Assembly (NCBI RefSeq): GCF_029227915.1 | Contig: NC_079878.1 | Location: forward strand, 19,468,001-19,532,000 | Source: Hydractinia symbiolongicarpus | Taxonomy: Eukaryota; Cnidaria; Hydrozoa; Anthoathecata; Hydractiniidae | DNA: 64,000 nt | Reading direction: 5' to 3' | Shown: one piece after another, positions 34,584 through 46,100 of the stretch | Layout: the number at the start of each line of letters is the position of its first letter | How positions within the stretch are numbered: position 1 is the first letter of the stretch | Translations under genes and position numbers: made by a program | The notes under the pieces: model-generated | Told to the model about the DNA's origin: nothing | Seen by the model: the letters and a program-made list of their open reading frames with translations, nothing else | Databases searched by the model: none

Positions 34584-35340
34584 ATCGTTGGGTTATTGCA
34601 AAAGATCCCACAACGTATATATACGTGACTGGGACCCAACGTGTTAAGAGAATCTTTTCGAAATCTGATTTTGATGCTACAATGTCTTCATCTGCAATAA
34701 AACCAGAAGAAGCGTTTTAAAGCAAAAAGTCCTTTTCATACTCTCCAAGATCAAAAGTTGTAAAGTCTGCACAGGTGGCAGGAAAGAAAAAATGAATCCA
34801 ATGAACAAACATGGTCAAGTTTTGCGTTGTATTGTGTGTGATTTGAAGATGCATTGGGCCAATCAATGTCCACATGCAGCTCAGAAACATTATGTTAACA
34901 TCAATAGTTCAAAACAAGAGGAAGAACTTTGTGAAGAGGTTGAGCTTGTACTTATGAGTAGTGCAACACCCCAAGAATTGAACAAGCAGGAGATTTTTGT
35001 TGCAGAAGCTGCTAAGTCTGCAGTCATCAACACCGCATGCACCAAGACTGTGGCTGGGGAAAAATGGTTCAATGATTTTATTGAATGCCTACCATTAGAT
35101 AGACAAAAGAATGTCAAAGAGTCAGTATCAGACACTACATTTAAATTTGGAGATAAAGAAAAGTAGCTGCACTGAAAAAAGCAATCATTCCTATCAAAAT
35201 TGGTGACAAAAAGTGCAACATCGAGACAGAAATTGTAGAGGAAAACATTCCTCTCCTACTAAGTAAAGGTTTATTGAAGAAGGCTGTCAAGTTTTCAATG
35301 TACATATGCAAATAGTAATAAAGAATGTTTGTTTTATTGT

Positions 35341-35391
35341 CATGGTTACGAAACAAGTACAACATTTTGTTGTACTTGTTTCGTAACCATG
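35341..35391. repeat. perfect 23-bp inverted repeat
   Basis: The arms 35341-35363 (starting CATGGTTACGAAACAAG) and 35369-35391 are exact reverse complements with a 5-base ATTTT loop. Confidence 0.9.
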
Positions 35392-35624
35392 TTAAATGTA
35401 TGTTTCCATAGTTACGTATTTAATCACTTAGTTTCATTTGTACACATCCCTTGGTACTCCCGTATTGTGAATTCATGTATGTGTAAAAATTTAATTATCA
35501 AACGTGTATTTCATAGTTCATTAGGTTTTGTGCTTATATATACACGCACAATCATTTTCATACAGTTGTTCATATGATTTTCGCACACTTTTATCAATTA
35601 AGAAAGTGGGTTTGGGAGCGTCGT

Positions 35625-35667
35625 ATCATCATCATCATTCTCGGCTTAACGTTCGTTTTCCATGCTA
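35625..35667 (+). repeat. dispersed repeat, second copy of the CTTAACGT...TTTTCCATGCT motif
   Basis: A CATCATCATCATTCTCGGC run continues as TTAACGTTCGTTTTCCATGC, matching the core of the copy at 8027-8081. Confidence 0.5.
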
Positions 35668-36265
35668 TATCAATCAAATCAATATTTTACAATACTTTAC
35701 AATAAATTTCAAGTTCTTGGCTGTTAATTTCAATCTATCACTTATATTTTATCGGCAAGCTGTTTGAATGTAATGCGCCACACGCATAGGTTTGTAATAA
35801 TAATAAATAACGATTAATTTGTATTTATATTTATAATTTAAATTTAGTTTGAACACTACACTACTACATTATATCGCTAAAGAAAAACACTCATCAAATC
35901 AATCGTTATTTATTATTGTTACAAACAGCCTACGCGCGTGGCACATTACAAAGGCTGGTGCCATCATTGATATGCAAAATGATAAAGCCACCATGTTTGG
36001 CAAAGAAACGAAACTTTGTCTCTCCACCACCGGTCACTACTGCATAGACATTTCTCCAAATGAACATTTCCCAATCTCTTCAATTGAAAAATTACCAATA
36101 AATCAAGAGGTATTAGCCTTTGGAGCAAGAACTGCATCCAACAGAACACAAAAAGCAAATTATCAAACCACATAAACAATTCGGACATGCTAGTGCTCAG
36201 AATTTATGATGCAGGAATGATGATTACCTAGACTGACAAATTAATTGACAATGTTGTTGATGAAC

Positions 36266-36853
36266 ATTTATAAAGACAAAAATTTCTCCTCATCTTTTTC
36301 CACCATTATCTTTTTTAATCAGATTTATTTTTATTATTATGGTCCCTAGGTAATTATATTCAATTGATTATTATCAAAAAATCATGTATGTTATTTATAT
36401 TCCCTTAGGTCATTATTTTATTTTATTCCTTATGCTCATCTTAGATAATTGCTGTAATTTTGTGTGTAATTATTCACTAGGAAATTATTTCTCTTTCAAT
36501 ATTTTTATATAAATAGACACACACTTTTTCTTCACATCAGTTGTAACATGAATTTCAAAGACTAATTTTATAACATTTGTCAAATCAACTTCACCAAGTT
36601 CAATTTAAAATTAATATTCACTGGGTACACTCAGTACTATTTACACTGACTACCTGGTAAGTTTTGTTTTGTTTCAGTGTCAGTCATTTTTGTTTCTTAA
36701 GTGTGTCATCTTAGGTTAAGTCAATTTTAATTTTTCAAACTCAATATTATTGTCACTTAAGTTTATTTAAAAATTTTGTAAAAATTTATTTTAGTTTGAA
36801 CATATTCACAAGTTACCAACAAGTCAATTCTCAATAACCCAGTCCGCATTACA
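36266..36853. other. non-coding segment replacing part of copia integrase
   Basis: No open frame of the family is seen here. It includes a TATATAAATAG box near 36507 followed by a pyrimidine-rich CTTTTTCTTCACATCAG, an LTR-promoter-like arrangement. It may be another inserted LTR, but no duplication could be fixed. Confidence 0.35.
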
Positions 36854-39305
36854 CATGTCATTGGTATGTTCACAAGATTTAGCAATGCACAGATCATTCA
36901 AAACAAAGACGCCTCAGTTCGTGCATTTATGAAATGCTGGATAAGTATTTTTGGAGCACAAAGCAAAGTATTCTCTGACAATGGGGGAGAAGTTAATTTA
37001 AACGTGCTCTTCGAAAACAAACCAGACAATGGTCTTACCATGGCACTTACCAAATTGGTGATAATGTGTACTACAAGTGAGAAGATGACCAAAGATGGAA
37101 AGGTCCTGCTAAGGTTCTTGATCAAGATGGATCTGTTGTTTTCATATGACAAGGCTCAAGATATATTAAAGCACATGTTTGTCATGTGCAATTTGCTGAT
37201 CAACACACTCAAGATCAAGTGAAAGTAACTTCAACTCAGCTACCTTGCACCAAGGAAAATGTGGTCATACCTGTCACGAAGAAAACAACTTCCGAAGAAG
37301 AAAACGAGTCAGATGACGAAACACCACCTCCGCCTGTTGCAATGACTGCACCTGAAACCCATCAACAGGCAGCAAATAAAGCAGCTGTATCTGCACCAAG
37401 GATTGCATCTACCGCATCACGAATTGCGCCTCTGACCAACCAAAAATCAAAGTGAATCAGAAAATAACATTTCAACAAACAGATGGACAACACTGTGAAG
37501 CCAAGATATTAAGTATAGTGGGAAAAAGTACAGGTCAATTTTCCAAATGGTTCAACATCTAATACAAATCACCCAAACTCCAATGCTGGAAAAATTACTA
37601 GCCTTGATCTTTCAAATGTGAGGAAAATTCAAATTCTTGAGAACGAATCAGATGTAGACACAGAACAGGATGAGGTACTTGAATTAAAACATGAATTGTT
37701 TGTTGATGCTAAAGAAGAAAAACTCAACAGCTGGAAGGAACACCATGTTTATGAGGAGGTGTCCTATAAACAACAGAAATGTATATCTGTTCGATGGGTA
37801 TGTTCTCTAAAACCAACAAATGATGGTCTAAAACCAAAGGCACGTTTATTTGAAGAAACTGGTATTAATTGAAAAAGATTCACCAACCTGTGCTAAAGAT
37901 TCACTACGAGTCATGATACTGTATTTAATCAAAACAGCTGGAAAATGAAAAGTATTGACATCAAAACTGTATTTCTACAGGGTGAATTTATTGATAGAGA
38001 TGTGTTTCTTTATCCACCTCCCGAAGCCCACTGTGCCGAAGGATATGTGTGGAAACTTCGCAAATGTGTTTATGGTCTCTCAGATGCGTCTCTTAAATGG
38101 TATCAGCGTGGCAAAAATACCATTTTAACACTTAGAGGGAAGGTGTCCCATGTTGATCCAGCCTTTTTTACATGGCATAAAGAGGGTGTGCTAATTGGGA
38201 TGATAGCTGTTCATGTTGAAGACTTTGGTCTGGGGATAGTTATTTTTCTAATCAAATTATACCTCAGTTGCGCAGCACCTTCACTGGACGGGAAGAGAAG
38301 AGGTAACCTTCAGATATCTCAACATTTGTCAAGATGAAGAAAATATTATTATCGATCAGGCTGATTACATCAATAGACTGCTGCCAACCTTAATCGATCG
38401 TTCTAAGAATGAGAAAATTCTTTCTTCAAAAGAACGAGATGTTTTACGATCTAAAATCGGACAACTCTTGTGGGTAAGCAATCAAACACGACCAGACATC
38501 AGCTTTAACGTATCAAATCTCGCAGTCAATATGGAAAAATCAACATTCAAAGACATTGTCGCCCTCAACAAAGTTAGAAAGTTAGAAAACTAAAAAAATG
38601 GCTCCTACGCTATGACCTTCAAACGACTTCAGAATCCCATCAAAATTATAGTCTATACAGATGCAGCATTTGGCAATCTGCCTGATGGTGGAAGTCAAGG
38701 TGCTTATTTCCTTGCTGATGAAAACAACAGTTGCAACATCATTAGTTGGCAATCAAAACGTCTCAAACTAATTGTCAGAAGATCGCTTGCTGCTAAAACA
38801 TTGGCTATGGGTGAAGGTATTGATACAGCATTGTACGTTTCAGCAGCATATTGTGAGATTGTTTATAATGCTAGTAGATTGTCCATTGAGACAGTAACAG
38901 ACAACAAATTGCTGGTTGAAGCTTTGAAATCTTCTAAGTATGTTAGTGACAAGAGGTTAAGGATAGATATTGGAGCATTGAAACAACTGATTGCGAACAA
39001 GGATGTTGTAAAGATCCATTGGGTTAAAACTGATGAATAACTTGCTGACACATTAATAAAGAATGGGGTGTGATCACACAAACTTGCAAATACGTTAAAA
39101 ACAGGACAGTTGCCAGATATAGTTTAAAGTACTGACATTACCTTACATTTATGTTTTGTTGGACATTTTGTTTATATTTTTTATATACGATAGGGCTCAG
39201 AATAATGGCCAGGACTGGAGGATAGTCTATTCCTAAGAAGGTCCTTCAATGTGTTTATTTATATAACATATTGTGTTTTATATTTTAGGCTTATGAAAAT
39301 AATAT

Positions 39306-39629
39306 ATGTTCAGCGGGGGTTTTATAGGCATCGAGCCACTGTGTGTCTTAATAGTTACCCAACTTTTCACTACCCAACACTGTATTGACATATCGGACTT
39401 TCATGTCCTTTATGAAAAAGTGTTGACAGAGTTGGGGTGTTCTACCTCCCAATATGGTACCCACTCCTTTCGCCGTGGTGGTGCTACCTTTGCTTTAGAG
39501 GCAGGTGTTCCCCTGGATTTCATATCCTTATTGGGGGATTGGAAATCTTGTGGCATGTTTCTCTACCTTCACATGCCCCTTGCTCAGCGGTTTTCTGCCC
39601 AACAACTTATGGCATCACACCTTGCATGA
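39306..39629 (+). pseudogene. tyrosine recombinase C-terminal fragment (Crypton/DIRS-like)
   Basis: The frame contains YGTHSFRRGGATFALEAG (the His-x-x-Arg box), SLLGDWKS and then a FLYLHMP segment, where the Tyr could be the nucleophile. This is the C-terminal catalytic half of a tyrosine recombinase of the kind carried by Crypton or DIRS elements. No upstream catalytic Arg region or other domain of such an element is seen nearby, so it is a fragment. It could also be a piece of an uncharacterised recombinase-derived gene. Confidence 0.6.
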
Positions 39630-39639
39630 CATATTTTAT

Positions 39640-40197
39640 TTTAATTTCTACTACTACTTTGGATTTCGACTCTATGCTTTCACATATTTTACGTTGTGTT
39701 TTGTAATTTTTGTCCTATCTACAGCAGTATAACTGTACTCTTGAATTATGAGTTTTTTATGGATGAGTTTAATGATGTAATAATTGCATATCGCTGTTTT
39801 TGAACTCACATAACGTGAGGAAATTAAAATTTTCAGAATTTTCATATCTTATTGATATAAACTTGTAGTAAAAATTTCAAGAAAATCTGAGATTTTTGAC
39901 ATGAAACTCCCTTGATTTTGGTTCATTTGGCATGGGATAACCCTATATATATGATTTTTGAACGAGAAACATCAAGACAAATATATAAACCTTGTTGTTG
40001 TTGCAATGTTCAAAAATTGTTAGGAAAAATAATTTTTGGCTTTAATATTTTTACTCTTGGTCTTAAATTGTATAAACTAGATGTGTAATATTCTTATGTA
40101 TATAGATTATATAACATGGATTCTTTGGTTTTACGTACACATTGTTGCCTAAATTGCACTAGCTATGTTTATATTTATTTATCTTTATATAAAGGTA
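39640..40197. other. intergenic, 5' flank of CMTR2
   Basis: AT-rich, no coding exon seen. Confidence 0.4.
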
Positions 40198-42318
40198 ATG
40201 AGTAAATCTAAAAAAAGAAAGAGAAATTGCCTTAGTGACCACCAGCTTGCTTGTTGTTGGGATAAATGCTTTTCACAAAGATTTTGCCTGTATGTTGCAA
40301 CAAATGAAACAGATGATCATTGCAGTTATCAGAATATATATCAAGACTTTTTGGCTGATTTATCTTCAGAAAAAGAACAACTTAATAATGTAAAATCGCA
40401 ACTCAATTCTTTTGACATTATCAAATGGCGAAAACACACAACAAAATTGCACAAATGTGGGTTTATAGTACCACATCTTAAAAAGGAAATTAAAGCCGAA
40501 CTTGTCACTCAGGCTTGGGCAAAATTCTACACAATACTGAGTTCGTTTGACTTCTTCACTGGCTGTAAAAAAAATGTGACAACCGTTCATTTGTGTGAAG
40601 CTCCAGGTGCTTTTGTAACTGCACTTAATCATTACTTACAGTTAAAGAAATATACTTTTTCTTGGAACTGGGCTGCTACAACTCTTAATCCTTATTATGA
40701 AGGTAACAGTTTGGGCCAAATGATTCCGGATGACAGATTCATCATCGATACATTGGACAACTGGTTATTCGGTCCTGATTACAGTGGGAATATCATGAAT
40801 GAGGATAATTTGGTGTTTCTTAAGAACCAGTTTTCGCAATGTGACATACCACTTGTTACTGCAGATGGGAGTGTGGACTGTTCAGATGATCCCGCTAACC
40901 AAGAAAATCGTGTTTCATTGTTATTTTTATGGGAAGTTGTTACTGCATTAAGTATTTTGTCTGAAGATGGTTCATTTGTGCTTAAGATATTTACAATTTT
41001 TGAAGTGTTTACAATTTCACTTCTTTACTTTCTAAAATCAGTGTTTCACAAAGTTACACTTTTCAAACCTGGACCAAGCAAACCTGGCAATTCAGAAGTT
41101 TATGTAATTAATCAAGGTTTTTTGAAGATGAGATGTAGTGAGTCTGTTTTGTGGAAGCAATTTTTAAATGCTGCATATAAAATGAATACTGAACTTGCTT
41201 CGGTTGATATTAACACAATGTCAGTAAGTTTTCTGCGTTCTATCAAGAGCTATGTGCTAAAATCATGTAGTGCACAAATAACTGTTATTAATGATAATGT
41301 AAAATATTACGAAGGTCTATCTCATGGTGAGTATGTCAAACTACAGCAGGTTAAAAATTACATCGCAACTCGTTTTGTTGATGAATTTGGCATTCACCCA
41401 ATTAGTAACTACCTTACTCCAAAGCTAAATTCAAGGGAATTGCAAATTGAAAGGTGCATTAGCAGATTTAAAACTGGATCATATACCAACAGAGTACAAA
41501 ATGATGTTTCTTATTGTGTTCGAAATGAGGTTACCAGTAACCAGGATAAAAAACTTGTTTCGTGTTTTCATGTTGAACATGGTGTGGCCTTGTCAAAAAT
41601 ACAAACATTTGATTGGATCATTGGTAAAAGGTTTCAGAAATTAAGTTGCTCGTTTTTCTACGATCCAGAAACATTACTTCAATATCATAAATTAAGAACT
41701 GTCTCTCCAAAACCTCTGGAAATGGAAGAATATGGATGTATTTTTAAAGAAGTTGAAGATGTCTGCACATGTCATGGTATATTTAATATCAACAAAGCAG
41801 TTGTAATACCTGCAGATAATGTTGCATTACTCTCTTTCTTGGAAACTAGGAATATTACAATATGTGAAAATACTGGTGGAGATAAGTGTGACATGTCGAT
41901 ATTGGAGCTTAACTTTGCAGTAAGTAAATTAAAGAAAGTCAATGTATCCAAGATTATTCATTTGTTTGATATTTTATCATCTGTAACAGTTGTTATAGTT
42001 GATGACCTTATCCTTAGTTACTTTTGGCATGGTGTATTGTTTTTGTTATCCAATTTGTATGAAAAGGTCATTTTCTGTACACCAAGAAAAGGCTCACTGT
42101 GTATTGTTTTCCTTAGTTTTCAGGAAGACACTGTTCAGGTTGGTCAAATTGTTTCATACCTGAATCGTATAATAGAGAAACTTGACAGTATTAATCCTGG
42201 TGATGATATTTTGCATGTGATACCAATTGACTTGCTCCTTAAATCCAGTTATTACAAGTTTGCAACTATGCAAATGAAGTATTTACTTAAACAGCATTTT
42301 CAAATGCAGTCAGTTTAA
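40198..42318 (+). CDS. CMTR2: cap-specific mRNA (nucleoside-2'-O-)-methyltransferase 2
   Basis: CMTR2 methylates the 2'-O of the second transcribed nucleotide of capped mRNA. The protein has about 706 residues from ATG 40198 (MSKSKKRKRN); an in-frame ATG at 40165 would add 11 hydrophobic residues that look unlike the basic family N-terminus. The Adrift/FtsJ-type MTase domain shows the SAM-binding LCEAPGAF at residues 132-139, Asp223 in TADGS, Lys263 in FVLKIF and Glu300 in NSEVYVI. The last three fit the K-D-K-E tetrad; I did not fix the first Lys. The C-terminal half is the degenerate second FtsJ-like domain (SILELNFAVSKL, VVIVDDLILSYFWHG). The coding region has no introns; human CMTR2 is likewise a single coding exon as I recall. 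ATTAAA at about 42568 may serve for polyadenylation. Confidence 0.94.
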   Translation: MSKSKKRKRNCLSDHQLACCWDKCFSQRFCLYVATNETDDHCSYQNIYQDFLADLSSEKEQLNNVKSQLNSFDIIKWRKHTTKLHKCGFIVPHLKKEIKAELVTQAWAKFYTILSSFDFFTGCKKNVTTVHLCEAPGAFVTALNHYLQLKKYTFSWNWAATTLNPYYEGNSLGQMIPDDRFIIDTLDNWLFGPDYSGNIMNEDNLVFLKNQFSQCDIPLVTADGSVDCSDDPANQENRVSLLFLWEVVTALSILSEDGSFVLKIFTIFEVFTISLLYFLKSVFHKVTLFKPGPSKPGNSEVYVINQGFLKMRCSESVLWKQFLNAAYKMNTELASVDINTMSVSFLRSIKSYVLKSCSAQITVINDNVKYYEGLSHGEYVKLQQVKNYIATRFVDEFGIHPISNYLTPKLNSRELQIERCISRFKTGSYTNRVQNDVSYCVRNEVTSNQDKKLVSCFHVEHGVALSKIQTFDWIIGKRFQKLSCSFFYDPETLLQYHKLRTVSPKPLEMEEYGCIFKEVEDVCTCHGIFNINKAVVIPADNVALLSFLETRNITICENTGGDKCDMSILELNFAVSKLKKVNVSKIIHLFDILSSVTVVIVDDLILSYFWHGVLFLLSNLYEKVIFCTPRKGSLCIVFLSFQEDTVQVGQIVSYLNRIIEKLDSINPGDDILHVIPIDLLLKSSYYKFATMQMKYLLKQHFQMQSV

Positions 42319-43187
42319 ACTTGCATGTAGAAAAGAAGTTTGTGCACCATAATGCATCAATTAAACACCCCAAATTTTCACTTGTTAGACTGGGTGCTTA
42401 TTTAATAGGACAGTTAATGTGAGTGGTAATACATTTCTTGTAATTTTTCAATATTTGTAATTTTCAAAATTTATGGTAACAACATTACCAATTAGTGAGT
42501 GCAGACTTTTTATCAAAGAGTTCGAAGCACAATGTTTGAACAACAACATGTATTAGAATTGCTTGTGAATTAAAGAAACTTTTTTTAGTCAATCATATTT
42601 TTTTACTTGTGAATATGAAATATCAATCACTATGTCTAGCTTTATCTCAGCTGCAGAACTTATTTTATCTCACATTACGCTGTGATTCTCGTAATTCAAT
42701 TTTAAATTTAAAAACTAAAATTGCAACAATTTGTTTGATTCTAATGTGGCTATTCTTCATAATAGTTCTCAATTGTATATATTTACTTTTTTTGTATTTT
42801 TTGCCGTAAACCTAGGATTTCTTTTAAAGATTACGTGCTGAAACTTTGTATGAGGTGGTTTTCTTGCATGCATCAATTAGTTCTTTTTAAAAAATAATTA
42901 CAAAAGTAATGATAGTACACATTGTAAAACTTTACAAAATTAATAGCAGGACATTGTGTTCATAAAATGCAGCCATCCAGAAATTTGATAAAATTTTCTT
43001 TCTCCTTATTTTCACCTATTTGCTTTTCTTTTTGTATTTATTATTGTTTTGAAGATTAAATCTACAAAGGACCTAATTTTCTTAAAAATGGGTAATTCGC
43101 CAAATTAAATCCATAAATGACAACTAATTATCACACAAATTTGCATTCATGGAATACCATCAGTTAATTATTCACTTTTAGTAATAG
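42319..43187. other. intergenic between CMTR2 and MCRS1
   Basis: CMTR2 3' flank, AT-rich. One TTCGCCAAATTAAAT repeat motif occurs at about 43096. The first exon or 5'UTR of MCRS1 may lie here but was not identified. Confidence 0.35.
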
Positions 43188-46100
43188 ATACATGGGTGAT
43201 GGTAGAAGTAGGTGAATATCAGCCAACTGTTCCTGAACTGAATGAGGCTGGCGAAGTGGAGAAGGAAATCAGTACAAAGGACGCTAATATAACCATGGCA
43301 GAAAGTGATAGCAATCCTGCAAAAAATCAATCATCAAAGTTATCTTCTCCGTTGCAAAGATCACAGAATCAACCAAGTGTTGTAAAACCTGATGTAGGTC
43401 TTAGCAAAACACCAGCAATAGGCACTGTCCAACAAGGACCAAGACGTAGCTCATCTCGATCCATCAAGAGGCCAAAGTTTGATGATGAATTAGTTGATGC
43501 CAGTGCATTTAAACGAACCTCCTCTAGAAAGACATCTGAATCGAGTCCATCTGAACCAAAAATTAGAAAGGTATATATTATGGTTTAAGGTGTTTTGTTC
43601 CTTTTCAAAATAGAAAATAATAGTATTTGAGGGGTTAACCTCTAAAAACTTTTTGGAGTTCATGCCATAAATGAACCTCAGCTGTGTACATAATTTCTTT
43701 ATGGAAACCAACATAAATTACCGCCCATAACACTGGTGTACGACTTGTAAACTGACTGACTGGTAGACTGGCTTTGTGGTAAAGGGTTTACTGCCAGTGC
43801 GAAAGTCATGACATGTGAATCTATCTATACTTCACTAAGAATGTATATATATTTTTCTTTAATCTATTCTCTCTATACAGGTTTTGTCAAAGCAACCTTC
43901 ACACACATCAGTTACTTCTCTTCAACCTAAAAAGAAGATTAAAAAAATTAAGGTGATTTTTTAGTCAGGAGTGTAATGATGTCTTCACTGAGCTGTTGAT
44001 GAAACCTTTTTTTCTTTTGTTTAGCCTAGTCCTGTTCCAACAGATTTTGGCAGGTGGCGACCTACAGACGATCTAAGCTTAATAAATGCTGTCCTACAGG
44101 TGAAGATATTATATATAATTTTTTTTCTAGCATTGGTAATGTTAGTTGTTCGTAATGTTATCTGTTTTAATATTTAGGTCTGTGACTTGCAAACAGTGCA
44201 TCTTGCAGTCAGGTTTTCTTGTAACTTTACACAAAAAGAAATTCAAGATCGATGGTTTGCACTATTGTACGATCCGATGGTGTCCAGGTATTTTGTTGTC
44301 GTATTAAAAGCTGTTTCTCACATGATCAAATCTTAAAGAAATTTATTTATTTATTTATTTACAAATAATATTTATACAGGGGGTATACATTTGAAGACTC
44401 TGGATACCATTGGGATTCATTTCTCCGTGATATTTGAATGATTTTTTTCAAATTAATTAATGTTGACAAAAATAAGGCTTACAATATGCTTGACATCAGA
44501 AAAAAAATAATGTCAATTAATTTTTTGCAAATAGCATGTATTTTACAGTTCATATAACCCAATAATTTGGATATCTGAGCTTGTACAGGTAGTTATATTG
44601 TCCTACTTGCAACAGATGCAAACTACAGGTAGTGAAGTGAACTGATTGGCTATTTTGCAATGTAATTATCTATTTGGATGTTATTCTGGCATGTTAAATA
44701 TGCACCAAATTGTTCATTGTTTTATTAGCATTTATATTATTAGTATGACTATTATATGTAATTTTAAATTGAGTATTTTGTATTTATACTCAGACTTGCA
44801 CAACAGTCAATGAAAGCACTTCCTTCTGATGTTATTAACCAGATCATGAAAAATGCTCTTTGGTCACGTGATGAGGATTGTATTTTGGCAGATATAAACA
44901 TTGTAAGTGTATTCGTATTCATAAAATTTTAATGATTTTTAACTACTAAATATCAGACGTGTTTTGTAGTTTTTAAACTTTTTTGTGACCACAATATTTT
45001 AAACCATGTACAATTTATGAAGGTAATCGGTGTGTATGTAAAAAGAACCTCGAGTTAAAAAGTCACATCATATCAAGTTTCTAGGATTCTAGGCTTAAAT
45101 TGTGCCAAATGTTAGGCAACTTGCTTTAACAACCTTCATACATCAAATCTGTCACCTGGGCACCTTTTCTTAGAAGCAATATAATAGCTGTGTTAAACAC
45201 CCCTACAGGATGCTTCATAGAAAAAATGTATTTGAGTTTGTTAGTGACAAACACGATTTAAACGGGTAGGAGGGTGGTCATACCTTAAATCACCTCAATT
45301 TGTTTTTTCAAATAGTTACTTATTATTATTTTGTTTTGAAAAAAACATGTATGTCAGAAAAGGCTTCAGCCTTGATTCATAACTGAGAGTTTTTTTTTAC
45401 ATTTTGACCCCAACAACTGATAAATTCTCTTAAAATTGTAGATATGTGCCCACCCTGATAGGGTTCACGATATCAGTACTGTGTTAAAGGGGAAAAATGT
45501 TTTTAGCAATCAACTGAGCAACTTGGAAGCCAAAAAGGCCCTTAAAAATCTAAGGCCTGATCCAAAAAGAAAGTGTGCTTATCGTGTCTTTGAAACCTTG
45601 TTAATAGGAAAACAATCCCACGATACAAGATTTCCAGAAAGTCTTAGAAGACAACATTGATGTGTTTCATCGAACGCGTGACGCGAAACATCTTTACAAC
45701 CACTGGCTGTTGTTGCGTCATTACCACTTATTATCATGTCAATCAGGTATGACAAGTGTTCAAGCAGGTTATTTCCCTTTTCCCATGTGCATTATTATCA
45801 TACAAACTCCGCAGCAGAAGGTTTTTTTTACGCGCAGTGCTAAATTTTGTTTTATTGTCATTATTCCTATTTCTTTTATTTCTACTAAATCAAAGGACGC
45901 GATTTTCAAAAATTCTGTTCTATAGTTTCTTTATTAAATTTCAAGTGCTCGTCCCAAAGCAGGGAAACATAATTGCAAGACCGAAAATTTAAAATTTCGA
46001 TTTATTTTCTCTGTCAAATTTGATGATATGATTTTCTTTAGCAAAAAGTATTTCGAGCAACGTACAAACGAAGGTAGCTGAGATGGAGATGAAAATTAAT

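Larger units (their letters stand above)
32163..34641 (+). mobile_element. piggyBac-like DNA transposon, decayed
   Basis: The transposase remnant at 32625-34045 sits between similar inverted ends. The right end reads (minus strand) TTAACACGTTGGGTCCC then CACGTATATATACGTTG (34612-34641). The left end near 32163-32191 has AACGTCCAAAT followed by CACGTATATATACGTTG. TTAA at the right boundary fits the piggyBac target. The left end is also part of a local hairpin (32169-32191 with 32201-32227). A SINE has inserted between the transposase and the right end. Confidence 0.7.
35285..35950. mobile_element. solo-LTR-like insertion in the copia protease region
   Basis: The 666-bp segment begins TGTCAAG and ends ATTACA (5'-TG...CA-3') and is flanked by AAGGC on both sides (35280-35284 and 35951-35955). 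Removing it and one AAGGC restores an uninterrupted reading frame, which fits a clean insertion with a 5-bp duplication. It contains a perfect 23-bp-arm hairpin (35341-35391) and a dispersed repeat (35625-35667). No coding capacity. Confidence 0.65.
34641..39125 (+). pseudogene. Ty1/copia retrotransposon polyprotein remnant
   Basis: Pieces in order: gag zinc knuckle CIVCDLKMHWANQC (34792-35166); protease-like NTACTKTVAG, where Asn replaces the catalytic Asp; an LTR-like insertion (35285-35950); end of protease (35951-36175); a pre-integrase HKQFGHASAQNL piece (about 36170-36265); non-coding insertion or replacement (about 36266-36853); integrase core MFTRFSNAQIIQ and FSDNGGEVN (36854-37222); acidic linker; RVT_2 start (37618-37872), middle (37945-38337, DIKTVFLQGEF, KCVYGLSDASLKWYQ, HVEDFG where HVDD is usual); RNase H (38612-39040, VYTDAAFGNLPDGGSQGAYF) and tail. 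Stops and shifts are frequent. Long terminal repeats of this element were not found. Confidence 0.85.
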
